NCBI GenBank assembly: GCA_002238725.1
Contig: MPMX01000034.1
Coordinates: 1-46,962 of the forward strand
Reading direction: 5' to 3'
Length of the DNA stretch: 46,962 nucleotides
Source of the DNA: Rhodospirillaceae bacterium bin65
Lineage (GTDB): Bacteria > Pseudomonadota > Alphaproteobacteria > Bin65
The notes below the pieces were generated by a model. It was not told the origin of the DNA. It saw only the letters and a program-made list of their open reading frames with translations, and made no database searches. Numbering within the stretch: the stretch's first letter is position 1; each line of letters opens with the position of its first letter. Both the position numbers and the translations under genes were made by a program. Below, one piece after another: positions 1 through 7,311 of this stretch.

Positions 1-150
1 GTCTTGGAATTGCGACGGTTTTCGGCTTTGGCGCGGCGTTTCCGGAACGAAGCTCCCCCTCCCCTCCGGGGGAGGGGGTCGGGGGGAGGGGGCATTGCGC
101 GCGGCTCGCCCGTTTCGCAGAGGAATCCCTCTGAAGAGGGGGAGGTAAAA
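1..150. repeat. Dispersed palindrome-rich repeat, copy 1 (cut by window edge)
   Basis: The first base of the window starts a block that is nearly identical to 44699-44850. The two copies share the first 92 bases with only two or three differences and then a tail containing TTCGCAGAGGAATCC followed by CTCTGAAGAGGGGGAGG. A more diverged copy lies at 46340-46482. The block contains short C/G hairpins (CTCCCCCTCCCCTCCGGGGG followed by its complement). It has no coding potential that I would defend. In the other copies the repeat extends further upstream, so this one is truncated by the window start. Confidence 0.85.
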
Positions 151-598
151 TGCCGTCGGACGCGCGCGGCCTTTCGCTGAGGAATGTACGGGGAGGGAGG
201 ATTTGTTGCGGTGGACCGGCCGTTTCGCAGGGCGCTCGATATGGCTGTTGGGATTTTTTGTAGAATTTGTGCGAAAATTTGATTTATTTTCTTGATTTTT
301 TGGAATCTCGTGCCTATGTTCCTTTTACCAACGCCACAGGTGCGCCTGCAGCCCGTCGGACGACCGGTAATGTACGCCCGTAGCCGGATCGGCCGAACTA
401 AGGAATTAATCCTACATAAGAATCTTTTGTGTCACCGAATTCCGCCAAAATGGCGGATTTCCGCGGTTGGTCGACCCCGGAATCAATTTTTTTCAAAAGA
501 TATACCGGTCTGTCTAATTTCACGGCCCGGCTTTGTTTCCCGCCCTTGCATCTTGTCCGGGGCGGGCCAATGTAAGCCGGAGCAACCCCTGCGAGCCG
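151..598. other. Non-coding leader region, AT-rich at 242-520
   Basis: No gene is supported here. Positions 242-330 and 480-520 are far richer in A/T than the rest of the window, which suggests promoter or other regulatory DNA for the rightward LON-domain gene at 599. A short perfect hairpin TCCGCCA-AAA-TGGCGGA lies at 441-457, without a T-run, so it is not a typical terminator. A reading frame opening at 292 crosses this region but is a shadow: its product is arginine/proline-rich and it overlaps the real gene in another frame. Confidence 0.6.
501..516 (+). promoter_or_regulatory. TetR-type operator-like site (TATACCGGTCTGTCTA)
   Basis: The 16-mer TATACCGGTCTGTCTA fits the inverted-repeat pattern TAGAC-N6-GTCTA with one mismatch in the left half. 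It lies about 80 bases upstream of the LON-domain gene in AT-rich promoter-like DNA. A sister site with the same core, ACCGGTCTGTCT, is found on the other strand at 43987-44002. This architecture is typical of TetR-family operators such as NemR-like boxes; which regulator binds it is unknown and no TetR gene is in the window. Confidence 0.4.
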
Positions 599-1270
599 AT
601 GCCCCGCCCCTCGACGTCCCGACCCGCTTCCGTCGCCGACATGCCCGCGCCGATCCCGGTGTTCCCGCTGCAGGGAGCGTTGCTGTTGCCCGGCGCGCGG
701 ATGCCGCTGAACATTTTCGAGCCGCGCTACCTGGCGATGGTCGACGACGCCCTGGCCGGCCACCGGACCATCGGCATGATCCAGCCGAAAGTGCCCGAGC
801 AGGCCGTGGCGGACGACCATCCGCCGCTGCACGATCTGGGCTGCGCCGGCCGCATCGTTTCGTTCGAGGAAACCGGCGACGGCCGCTACCTGGTCGGCCT
901 GCGCGGCCTGTGCCGCTTCGGCGTTGCCGAGGAACTGGCGCTGCACAACGGTTACCGGCGGGTCCGGCCCGATTACGATCCGTGGGCCGGCGATTTCGGC
1001 CCCCAGGACAGCGCCGGGATTGACCGCGATGCGCTCGCCGGCGCCCTGAAAGCCTATCTGGCGGCCCGGCAGCTGGGCGCCGACTGGGACGCCATCGACA
1101 AGACCGCGACCGGTGAGTTGATCGCCATCGTCGCGATGGTCTGCCCGTTCTCGCCGCTGGAGAAGCAGGCTCTGCTACAGTGCCCCTCATTGACCGGGCG
1201 GGCCGAACTGATCATTTCCATGCTGACCATGGACAGCGCCGGCGCGCCGGCGCCCGACCGGATCAATTAG
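599..1270 (+). CDS. LON substrate-binding domain protein
   Basis: The 223-residue product is a stand-alone LON N-terminal (ATP-dependent protease La substrate-binding) domain without the AAA+ and protease parts of Lon. The diagnostic start of the domain is visible as PVFPLQGALLLPG followed by NIFEPRYLAMV and IGMIQP. Such small proteins are widespread in alphaproteobacteria; a role in protein quality control is assumed from the domain, not proven. ATG at 599 is chosen; ATG at 641 is an alternative because no convincing ribosome binding site precedes either. It heads a rightward trio with the Trm112-like gene (33 bases downstream) and the DUF971 gene, a common alphaproteobacterial arrangement. 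Confidence 0.85.
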   Translation: MPRPSTSRPASVADMPAPIPVFPLQGALLLPGARMPLNIFEPRYLAMVDDALAGHRTIGMIQPKVPEQAVADDHPPLHDLGCAGRIVSFEETGDGRYLVGLRGLCRFGVAEELALHNGYRRVRPDYDPWAGDFGPQDSAGIDRDALAGALKAYLAARQLGADWDAIDKTATGELIAIVAMVCPFSPLEKQALLQCPSLTGRAELIISMLTMDSAGAPAPDRIN

Positions 1271-1303
1271 CGGACGATTTTGGGGCGGCGGGGAGAATAG
1301 AGG

Positions 1304-1510
1304 ATGACTGAGCCGGCCGCCGGAGAGAGCCCGAAAGTGGATCCGAAGCTGCTGGAAATCCTGGTCTGCCCGGTCACGCGCCAGCCGCTCAAATACGATG
1401 CCGCGGCCCAGGAGCTGATCTCGGAAGCGGCCGGCCTCGCCTACCCGATCCGCGACGGCATCCCGATCATGCTGCAGGACGAGGCGCGCGCCCTGTCGGT
1501 CGAGGAATGA
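1304..1510 (+). CDS. Trm112-like / UPF0434 (YcaR-type) small protein
   Basis: This 68-residue protein carries the short Trm112-like fold: the segment [17 protein letters not shown] is followed by [15 protein letters not shown], the usual ending of the family. In other organisms Trm112 proteins act as activating partners of methyltransferases, and bacterial YcaR-type members are small zinc-ribbon-derived proteins of unclear role. Only one cysteine (CP) is present, so the zinc-binding set is lost, as in many proteobacterial members. A purine-rich GGGGAG lies ahead of the ATG. Its stop overlaps the start of the DUF971 gene (ATGA), so the two are probably translationally coupled. Confidence 0.85.
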   Translation: MTEPAAGESPKVDPKLLEILVCPVTRQPLKYDAAAQELISEAAGLAYPIRDGIPIMLQDEARALSVEE

Positions 1511-1887
1511 GCGGCGCACCGACCTACGGCACCCGGGTCTGGCCGACGGAAATCGATCTCGACCGGGCCGAGAAGCGCCTGACCGTCACCTTCGAGGACG
1601 GCGCGACCTTTACCTATCCGGCCGAACTCCTGCGCGTCGAAAGCCCGTCTGCCGAAGTCCGGGGCCATGGCGCCGACGAGAAGAAGATCGTACCCGGCCG
1701 CCGGCATGTCGGCATCCTGAACATCGAGCCGGTCGGCAACTACGCGATCCAGATCGAATTCGATGACCTGCACGATACCGGCATCTACAGCTGGTCCTAT
1801 CTGTACGGCCTGGGCCGTAACAGGGACGCCATCTGGCAGCGCTATCTCGAGGCGTTGAAGGAGCAGGGTCTCAGCCGCGAGCCGTAG
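1507..1887 (+). CDS. DUF971 (gamma-butyrobetaine hydroxylase N-terminal-like) protein
   Basis: This 126-residue protein is a single DUF971 domain, related to the N-terminal domain of gamma-butyrobetaine dioxygenase and found in proteins linked to iron-sulfur handling. Recognisable parts are [35 protein letters not shown], the segment [20 protein letters not shown] and the ending WSYLYGLG. The start codon overlaps the stop of the Trm112-like gene. It is the last gene of the rightward trio and is followed by a palindromic repeat, then the convergent ubiquinone hydroxylase gene. The domain assignment is firm; the biochemical role is not. Confidence 0.88.
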   Translation: MSGAPTYGTRVWPTEIDLDRAEKRLTVTFEDGATFTYPAELLRVESPSAEVRGHGADEKKIVPGRRHVGILNIEPVGNYAIQIEFDDLHDTGIYSWSYLYGLGRNRDAIWQRYLEALKEQGLSREP

Positions 1888-1908
1888 TGCCTCTCCGTTT
1901 CAAGCGGG

Positions 1909-2014
1909 CCCTTCGATACGCCGCTTCGCGGCTACTCAGGGTGAGGGGTGTGGAGTATCTCGAACACTTTTCTCCTCATCCCGAGCAGGCGCGCTTGCGC
2001 GCCGTATCGAGGGG
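1909..2014. repeat. Palindromic repeat element between convergent genes
   Basis: CCCTTCGATACG at 1909-1920 pairs with CGTATCGAGGGG at 2003-2014 with one mismatch. Inside, CTCAGGGTGAGG and CCTCATCCCGAG form a second imperfect pair, and GCGCGCTTGCGCGC is a small hairpin. This is the kind of roughly 100-bp palindromic intergenic repeat common in alphaproteobacterial genomes. It lies between two convergent genes (stops at 1887 and 2069), where it may also stop transcription from both sides. There is no T-tract. Confidence 0.7.
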
Positions 2015-2068
2015 CGCCATATCGGCGCGGCTCCATCCAATGCGGACACGCTCCGGCCCGGCCGCCGG

Positions 2069-3331
2069 CTACAGCGCCTCGCCACGCAGCAGGCGGGGCA
2101 GATCGCCGACCGTGCCCATGGCATGCCGCATGAACAGGCGCTTCAGCCCGGGCAGGCGCTCGACCGCCGCCAGCCCGACGTCCCGCGCCAGACGAACCGG
2201 CCCGATATCGTTGGAGAACAGGCGGTTCAGGCCGTCGGTCGCGGCCATCAGGCTGACATTGTCGGGCCGCCGCCAGCGTTCGTAGCGCTCCAGCGTCGTT
2301 AGCCCGCCATGATCGAGGCCGAGCCGCCGGTCGTCCACCGCGACCTCGGCCAACGCCGCGACATCGCGCAAGCCCAGATTCAGGCCCTGGCCGGCGATCG
2401 GATGGATGGTGTGGGCGGCGTCGCCGATCAGGGCGAAGCGCGGCCCGACATAGCGCTCGGCGTGGAGCAGCCGCAGCGGATAGCGCCAGCGCCCGCCCAG
2501 GACCCGCACGGCCCCGTACCAATCGCCGAAGCGGCGCTGCATTTCCGCGCCGAACGCCGCGTCGGACAGGTGCATCATGCCTGGCGCGCGCTTCTCCCGC
2601 TCCGTCCAGACGATCGAGGAACGGTGCGTGCCGTCCGGTGCATCGGTCATCGGAAGAACGGCGAACGGGCCGGCCGGGAGGAAGCGTTCGTGGGCGATGC
2701 CGTCATGGGGCGCTTCATGGCCCATGGTGCAGACAATGCCGTCCTGCGGATAGCGCCACTGCACGGCAGCAATGCGGGCCTGACCGCGCAGCCGCGAATC
2801 GGTGCCGTCCGCGGCGACGACCAGCGGTGCGGCCAGAACCGATCCGTCGTCAAGCGTCAGTTCAGCGAGCGGATCGCCGGGCGTCAAACGCACGGCCCGG
2901 GCCGGCGACAGGACCTGCACACCGGGCGCGGCCTCGAGCATCGTCGCCAAGCCTTGGCGGATTGCGCCGTTTTCGACAATCCAGCCGAAGGGCGCGCCGT
3001 CCATCTTCGCGCCGAGATCCCGATGGTCGTAGTGCAGGAACAGCGACGACGCGCCGTCGGAAACCCGGATGTCCAGGATCGGCTCGGCCGCGTGCTCGAC
3101 CTGCTGCCACAGGCCGATCTGCGCCAGCAACCGTTGCGACGCGTAGGCGACTGCCGAGGCCCGTCCGTCGTAAGGCGCTGCAGCCATCGCCGGCAGCGGC
3201 GTCCGGTCGACCAGGGTAACCGCGAGGCCGCCGGTTGCCAGCGCCAGCGCCAACGCGCCGCCGACCATGCCGCCGCCGACCACGACAACGTCCGGCGCGG
3301 TTTTCTGCCTGTGTGAGCTGCGCGCAGCCAT
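2069..3331 (-). CDS. UbiH/UbiF/COQ6-family FAD-dependent hydroxylase
   Basis: The 420-residue protein is a flavin monooxygenase of the ubiquinone-biosynthesis hydroxylase family, acting on the aromatic ring of the membrane-bound quinone precursor. The FAD-binding GGGMVGG motif is at residues 19-25, the DG motif (VAADGTDSRLRG) near 172-183, and the second FAD motif GDAAHTIHPIAGQGLNLG at 303-320 with the conserved Asp at 323. Length is normal for the family. Which ring position it hydroxylates (UbiH, UbiF, UbiI or UbiL type) cannot be read from the sequence, so no symbol is given. It is transcribed away from glnK1, from the same 270-base intergenic region. Confidence 0.9.
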   Translation of the reverse strand: MAARSSHRQKTAPDVVVVGGGMVGGALALALATGGLAVTLVDRTPLPAMAAAPYDGRASAVAYASQRLLAQIGLWQQVEHAAEPILDIRVSDGASSLFLHYDHRDLGAKMDGAPFGWIVENGAIRQGLATMLEAAPGVQVLSPARAVRLTPGDPLAELTLDDGSVLAAPLVVAADGTDSRLRGQARIAAVQWRYPQDGIVCTMGHEAPHDGIAHERFLPAGPFAVLPMTDAPDGTHRSSIVWTEREKRAPGMMHLSDAAFGAEMQRRFGDWYGAVRVLGGRWRYPLRLLHAERYVGPRFALIGDAAHTIHPIAGQGLNLGLRDVAALAEVAVDDRRLGLDHGGLTTLERYERWRRPDNVSLMAATDGLNRLFSNDIGPVRLARDVGLAAVERLPGLKRLFMRHAMGTVGDLPRLLRGEAL

Positions 3332-3446
3332 CCGGGCAGATGTGGCGCTTCGCCCGGGCGCGGTCCACGGCTAAATCGTCCGCCAGCTTATATGCGTATT
3401 TATTATGCAGTATTCCATATCGCCTATTTTTTGTTCACAACCACCA

Positions 3447-3458
3447 TGCATTTTTGCA
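3447..3458. promoter_or_regulatory. Possible upstream activator dyad (TGCATTTTTGCA)
   Basis: TGCA-TTTT-TGCA forms a dyad about 70-80 bases upstream of the sigma-54 -24 element of glnK1. NtrC enhancer sites have the general form GCAC-N5-7-GTGC, so this is only a loose match. The position suits an enhancer site, but the sequence alone does not establish it. Confidence 0.25.
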
Positions 3459-3525
3459 GCGCATCATTCGCCGATTGAGCAGAAAATCCGCTGTTTTCCA
3501 ATGTTTTCAGATAAATTTAATCTTT

Positions 3526-3541
3526 TGGCATGATTCTTGCT
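3526..3541 (+). promoter_or_regulatory. Sigma-54 (RpoN) promoter of glnK1-amtB1
   Basis: TGGCATGATTCTTGCT matches the -24/-12 consensus TGGCACG-N4-TTGCW with one substitution. The invariant GG (3527-3528) and GC (3539-3540) are 12 bases apart from first base to first base, as required. It lies 65 bases upstream of the glnK1 start. Nitrogen-responsive glnK-amtB operons are classically driven by RpoN and NtrC, so the site fits its gene. Confidence 0.85.
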
Positions 3542-3593
3542 CTTTCACCAATATCGCGCGTTTTCGCAAATGCGAAGGCGCTACAGCCATTAA

Positions 3594-3944
<351 letters not shown>

Positions 3945-3958
3945 AAATCGGGGGAAAA

Positions 3959-5338
3959 ATGACCGTATCCAAATCGACCCGGGGCTGGCGCCGGATGGCG
4001 CTGGCGCTCGGTGCCGCTGCGCCAGTCGCGGCGTTCGCATCGCCTGCGCTGGCTGAGGTATCGGCGGAGTCGCAGTATATCTTCAACACGTTCTCCTTCC
4101 TGATCCACGGTGTGCTGGTGATGTTCATGGCCGCCGGTTTCGCCATGCTGGAATCCGGGCTGGTCAGGAAGAAGAACACGGCGGCGATCTGCCTGAAGAA
4201 TATCGCGCTCTACTCGCTTGCCGGGCTGATGTTCTACCTCATCGGCTACACGATCATGTATCCCGGCGACGGCGGCTGGATCGTCAGCGGCATCTTCGGC
4301 AACCTGGCCTTGTTCTACGACCCGTCGGCGGCGGAAACCGCGTTGATCGCGGCCGGCGACAAGGCGACGCCCGAACAGCTCAAGGCAGTCGTGGACAGCG
4401 GCTATTCCGTGCCTTCGGACTGGTTCTTCCAGATGGTCTTCGTCGCGACGGCGGCATCGATCGTTTCCGGCACGATAGCCGAGCGGATCAAGGTCTGGCC
4501 GTTCCTGATCTTCGTCATCGTCCTGACGGCGGTAATCTATCCGATCCAGGCTTCCTGGGTGTGGGGCGGCGGCTGGCTCGACGCCATGGGCTTCAGCGAT
4601 TTTGCCGGTTCCACGCTTGTGCATTCGACCGGCGGCTGGGCGGCGCTAGCCGGCGCGATCCTGCTCGGTTCGCGCAAGGGCAAATATACGGCCGACGGCA
4701 AGGTGACGCCGATGCCGGGCGCGAACCTGCCCCTCGCGACCCTGGGCACCTTTATCCTGTGGTTCGGCTGGTTCGGCTTCAACGGCGGCTCGCAACTTGC
4801 TCTCGGCAGCGCCGCCGACGCGGCCGCCATGTCCATCGTCTACGTCAATACCAACGTGGCGGCGGCGGCCGGCGTGGTGATCGCCATGCTGGTGACCCAG
4901 ATGCGCTACGGCAAGATCGACCTCACCATGGCGCTGAACGGCGCGATCGGCGGTCTGGTAGCGATCACCGCCGGCCCCGATGTGGACGCCCACTGGAAGG
5001 CCATCGTTGTCGGCGGCATCGGCGGCGCCCTCGTGGTCTACGCCGTGCCGATGTTCGACAAGTTCAAGATCGACGATGTTGTCGGCGCGCTCTCCGCCCA
5101 TCTCGTAGCGGGGATCTGGGGCACGCTGGCCGTCGGCATCTTCGGCGGCGGCAGCTTTGTCGCGCAGCTGACCGGCGTGGTGGCAATCGGCATTTTCGTT
5201 TTCGTCGCCAGCTTCATCGTCTGGTACATCCTGAAAGCCACAGTGGGTATAAGGGTCGACGAAGAGTCCGAAATGAACGGCCTCGATATCGCCGAGGTCG
5301 GCATGGAAGCGTATCCGGAATTCGGCCAGGCATCCTGA
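3959..5338 (+). CDS. amtB: Ammonium transporter AmtB (first copy)
   Basis: The 459-residue inner-membrane protein is an Amt/Mep/Rh channel for ammonium. It begins with a cleavable signal peptide (MTVSKSTRGWRRMALALG to about residue 32, ending ASPALA), as in E. coli AmtB. The conduction-pore histidines are His222 in DFAGSTLVHSTGG and His381 in ALSAHLVAGIWGT. Other family marks are AAGFAMLESG, IVSGTIAER and WFGFNGGSQL. A frame open further upstream is not the start: GGGGGAAAA directly precedes ATG 3959. It lies 14 bases after glnK1, the standard pairing in which the PII trimer blocks the channel under nitrogen excess. Confidence 0.94.
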   Translation: MTVSKSTRGWRRMALALGAAAPVAAFASPALAEVSAESQYIFNTFSFLIHGVLVMFMAAGFAMLESGLVRKKNTAAICLKNIALYSLAGLMFYLIGYTIMYPGDGGWIVSGIFGNLALFYDPSAAETALIAAGDKATPEQLKAVVDSGYSVPSDWFFQMVFVATAASIVSGTIAERIKVWPFLIFVIVLTAVIYPIQASWVWGGGWLDAMGFSDFAGSTLVHSTGGWAALAGAILLGSRKGKYTADGKVTPMPGANLPLATLGTFILWFGWFGFNGGSQLALGSAADAAAMSIVYVNTNVAAAAGVVIAMLVTQMRYGKIDLTMALNGAIGGLVAITAGPDVDAHWKAIVVGGIGGALVVYAVPMFDKFKIDDVVGALSAHLVAGIWGTLAVGIFGGGSFVAQLTGVVAIGIFVFVASFIVWYILKATVGIRVDEESEMNGLDIAEVGMEAYPEFGQAS

Positions 5339-5360
5339 CCGCGCCCGGAACGAACCGGAA

Positions 5361-5396
5361 CGGGCGGCGCGTTCCCTCGCGGGAGGGCGCCGCCCG
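5361..5396 (+). terminator. Stem-loop between amtB1 and glnK2 (no T-tract)
   Basis: CGGGCGGCGC at 5361-5370 pairs perfectly with GCGCCGCCCG at 5387-5396, and the loop contains a further CCC-TCGC-GGG pairing. No T-run follows, so it is not a standard intrinsic terminator. It could lower read-through or protect the 3' end of the glnK1-amtB1 message. It lies in the 136-base gap before glnK2. Confidence 0.5.
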
Positions 5397-5474
5397 ATGT
5401 CATCGGAGCGCAGGATGTGCCGTGACTGCTTCCCCTGGGGGCGTTGAGCGGCACGCAACGAGAGGAGTCACCCG

Positions 5475-5813
5475 TTGAAATTCATCATTGCCATCGTCAA
5501 GCCGTCCAAGCTGGATGCAGTGCGCGAAGCCCTCCAGGGCATGGGCGTCGCCGGCATGACCGTCACAGAAGTGCGCGGATTCGGACGGCAGGGCGGCCAC
5601 AAGGAAATCTATCGCGGCGCCGAGTATGAGGTGCATTTCGTGCCGAAGATCCGGATTGAGATCGCCGTCAGCGCCGATATCGCCGACCGGGCCATCGAGA
5701 CGATCCGCGACTCGGCCGGCGACGGACGGATCGGCGACGGCAAACTTTTCGTCCTCGATCTGGAACAGGCGGTCCGCATCCGCACGGGCGAAGCGGGCAC
5801 GGGCGCGCTGTAG
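5475..5813 (+). CDS. glnK: PII signal-transduction protein (second copy, upstream of amtB2)
   Basis: A second 112-residue PII protein, clearly paralogous to the first but different at many surface positions. The uridylylation Tyr51 (RGAEY), GDGKLFVLDL and RIRTGE are kept, so it should bind nucleotides and be uridylylated like its partner. It uses a TTG start after GAGAGGAG, an unusual start that may lower its translation. It precedes the second ammonium transporter by 78 bases. I see no second -24/-12 promoter in the 136-base gap, so it may be read through from the first pair. Most alphaproteobacteria with two PII proteins keep glnB beside glnA, so a second PII tied to a second Amt is of interest. 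Confidence 0.92.
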   Translation: MKFIIAIVKPSKLDAVREALQGMGVAGMTVTEVRGFGRQGGHKEIYRGAEYEVHFVPKIRIEIAVSADIADRAIETIRDSAGDGRIGDGKLFVLDLEQAVRIRTGEAGTGAL

Positions 5814-5891
5814 GCCGCTGCGCCGGGGACGGGCCGGTTTCGGAACCCGTCAAGACAACCGAACAATACTGGCAAAGAGGGGGAATCTCCC

Positions 5892-7121
5892 ATGGAGGCT
5901 TTCAGGTCCGGCGGCGACGTACTCTTCGTCCTGATGGGTGCGGTCATGGTGCTTGCCATGCATGCCGGCTTCGCGTTTCTCGAAGTCGGCACGGTCCGCC
6001 GCAAGAACCAGGTCAATGCGCTGGTAAAGCTGTTTGCCGATTTCTGCGTATCGACCGTGGTGTATTTTTTCATTGGCTACACGGTCGCCTATGGCGTGAA
6101 CTTCCTGGCCAATGCGGCGATGCTGACCGGCGCGGCCGAAGGCAGTCCGTTCGCCAAGAGCGGTTACGACCTGGTGAAGTTTTTCTTCCTGCTGACCTTC
6201 GCCGCCGCGATCCCGGCGATCATCTCGGGCGGGATCGCCGAGCGTGCGCGCTTCTGGCCGCAGGTCGTGGCTTCGGCAATCCTGGTCGGCCTGTTCTATC
6301 CGCTGTTCGAAGGCATCGTGTGGAACGGCAATTTCGGCATCCAGGACTGGCTGGAAAGCAGCTTCGGCGCGCCGTTCAACGATTTTGCCGGCTCCATCGT
6401 CGTCCATGCCGTCGGCGGCTGGATGGCGCTGGCGGCGGTTCTCCTGCTCGGCGCCCGCCGCGGCCGGTACCGCAACGATGGCACCGTGAACCCGATCCCG
6501 CCGTCCAACATTCCGTTCCTGGCGCTGGGCAGCTGGATCCTCTCGGTCGGCTGGTTCGGCTTCAATGTGATGAGCGCCCAGAAGCTCGCCGACGTCACCG
6601 GGCTGGTCGCCCTCAACTCGGTCATGGCGATGGCCGGCGGTCTGCTCGCCGCCACGATCGTCGGTCGCCGCGATCCGGGCTTCGTGCATAACGGCGCGCT
6701 CGCCGGCCTTGTCGCGGTGTGCGCGGGTTCCAACCTGATGCACCCGATCGGCGCCCTGGCAACCGGGGCTGTCGCCGGCGTCCTGTTCGTCGTCAGCTTC
6801 ACCCTGTGCCAGAACCGCTGGAAAATCGATGACGTTCTCGGCGTTTGGCCGCTGCATGGCCTGTGCGGCCTGTGGGGCGGCATCGCCTGCGGCATCTTCG
6901 GGCTGACGGCATTGGGTGGCCTGGGCGGCGTCTCTTTTCTCTCGCAGCTGATCGGCTCTTCGGTCGGCGCAGGTTATGCGCTGGCTGCCGGCGCGATTGC
7001 CTATGGCGTCGTTAAATTAGCGATAGGGATTCGCCTGACGGAGGAAGAGGAAGACAGAGGCGCCGACCTGGCGATTCACAATATCGGCGCCTACCCCGAA
7101 GAAGAACTTATAAAGCGATAA
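5892..7121 (+). CDS. Ammonium transporter (second, diverged copy)
   Basis: This 409-residue Amt/Mep/Rh family protein has no cleavable signal peptide and starts almost directly with the first membrane helix. The pore histidines are kept: His172 in DFAGSIVVHAVGG and His322 in VWPLHGLCGLWGG. HAGFAFLEVG, IISGGIAERARFW and WFGFNVMSAQ are further family marks, but WFGFN is followed by VMSAQ instead of the usual GGS, and Cys replaces a small residue at GLCGLW. It is therefore a functional-looking but clearly distinct subgroup from amtB1. GAGGGGGAAT precedes the ATG. It is the last gene of the nitrogen operon and is followed by a strong terminator. Confidence 0.92.
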   Translation: MEAFRSGGDVLFVLMGAVMVLAMHAGFAFLEVGTVRRKNQVNALVKLFADFCVSTVVYFFIGYTVAYGVNFLANAAMLTGAAEGSPFAKSGYDLVKFFFLLTFAAAIPAIISGGIAERARFWPQVVASAILVGLFYPLFEGIVWNGNFGIQDWLESSFGAPFNDFAGSIVVHAVGGWMALAAVLLLGARRGRYRNDGTVNPIPPSNIPFLALGSWILSVGWFGFNVMSAQKLADVTGLVALNSVMAMAGGLLAATIVGRRDPGFVHNGALAGLVAVCAGSNLMHPIGALATGAVAGVLFVVSFTLCQNRWKIDDVLGVWPLHGLCGLWGGIACGIFGLTALGGLGGVSFLSQLIGSSVGAGYALAAGAIAYGVVKLAIGIRLTEEEEDRGADLAIHNIGAYPEEELIKR

Positions 7122-7144
7122 ACGCTTGTCTTCATGAAATTTCA

Positions 7145-7170
7145 GGGGCACTTCGCGTGCCCCTTTTTTA
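7145..7170 (+). terminator. Intrinsic terminator after the second ammonium transporter
   Basis: GGGGCAC (7145-7151) and GTGCCCC (7157-7163) form a seven-pair GC-rich stem with a TTCGC loop, followed at once by TTTTTTA. This is a textbook Rho-independent terminator 23 bases after the stop codon, and it separates the nitrogen genes from ftsK. Confidence 0.92.
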
Positions 7171-7311
7171 TTTGCAGTATATTGTTGTATACTTAAGCCG
7201 ATTGAAGCGTGCCGGCTGCCTATCGGTAGGGACAGGCTTCATGGATCGGACCTGAAGGTTTACCGGGCGGCGCGGAGCGCACGCCGCGGCCCGGCTCAAT
7301 CGGGAGAAGCC

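Noticed and set aside
292..1023. Plus-strand frame starting in the AT-rich leader
   Set aside because: Runs out of frame through the LON-domain gene and has an arginine/proline-rich product.
7172..7193. Possible ftsK promoter (TTGCAG followed by TATACT)
   Set aside because: The -10-like TATACT at 7188 is good, but the spacing to TTGCAG is about ten bases, too short, and no other -35 is evident.
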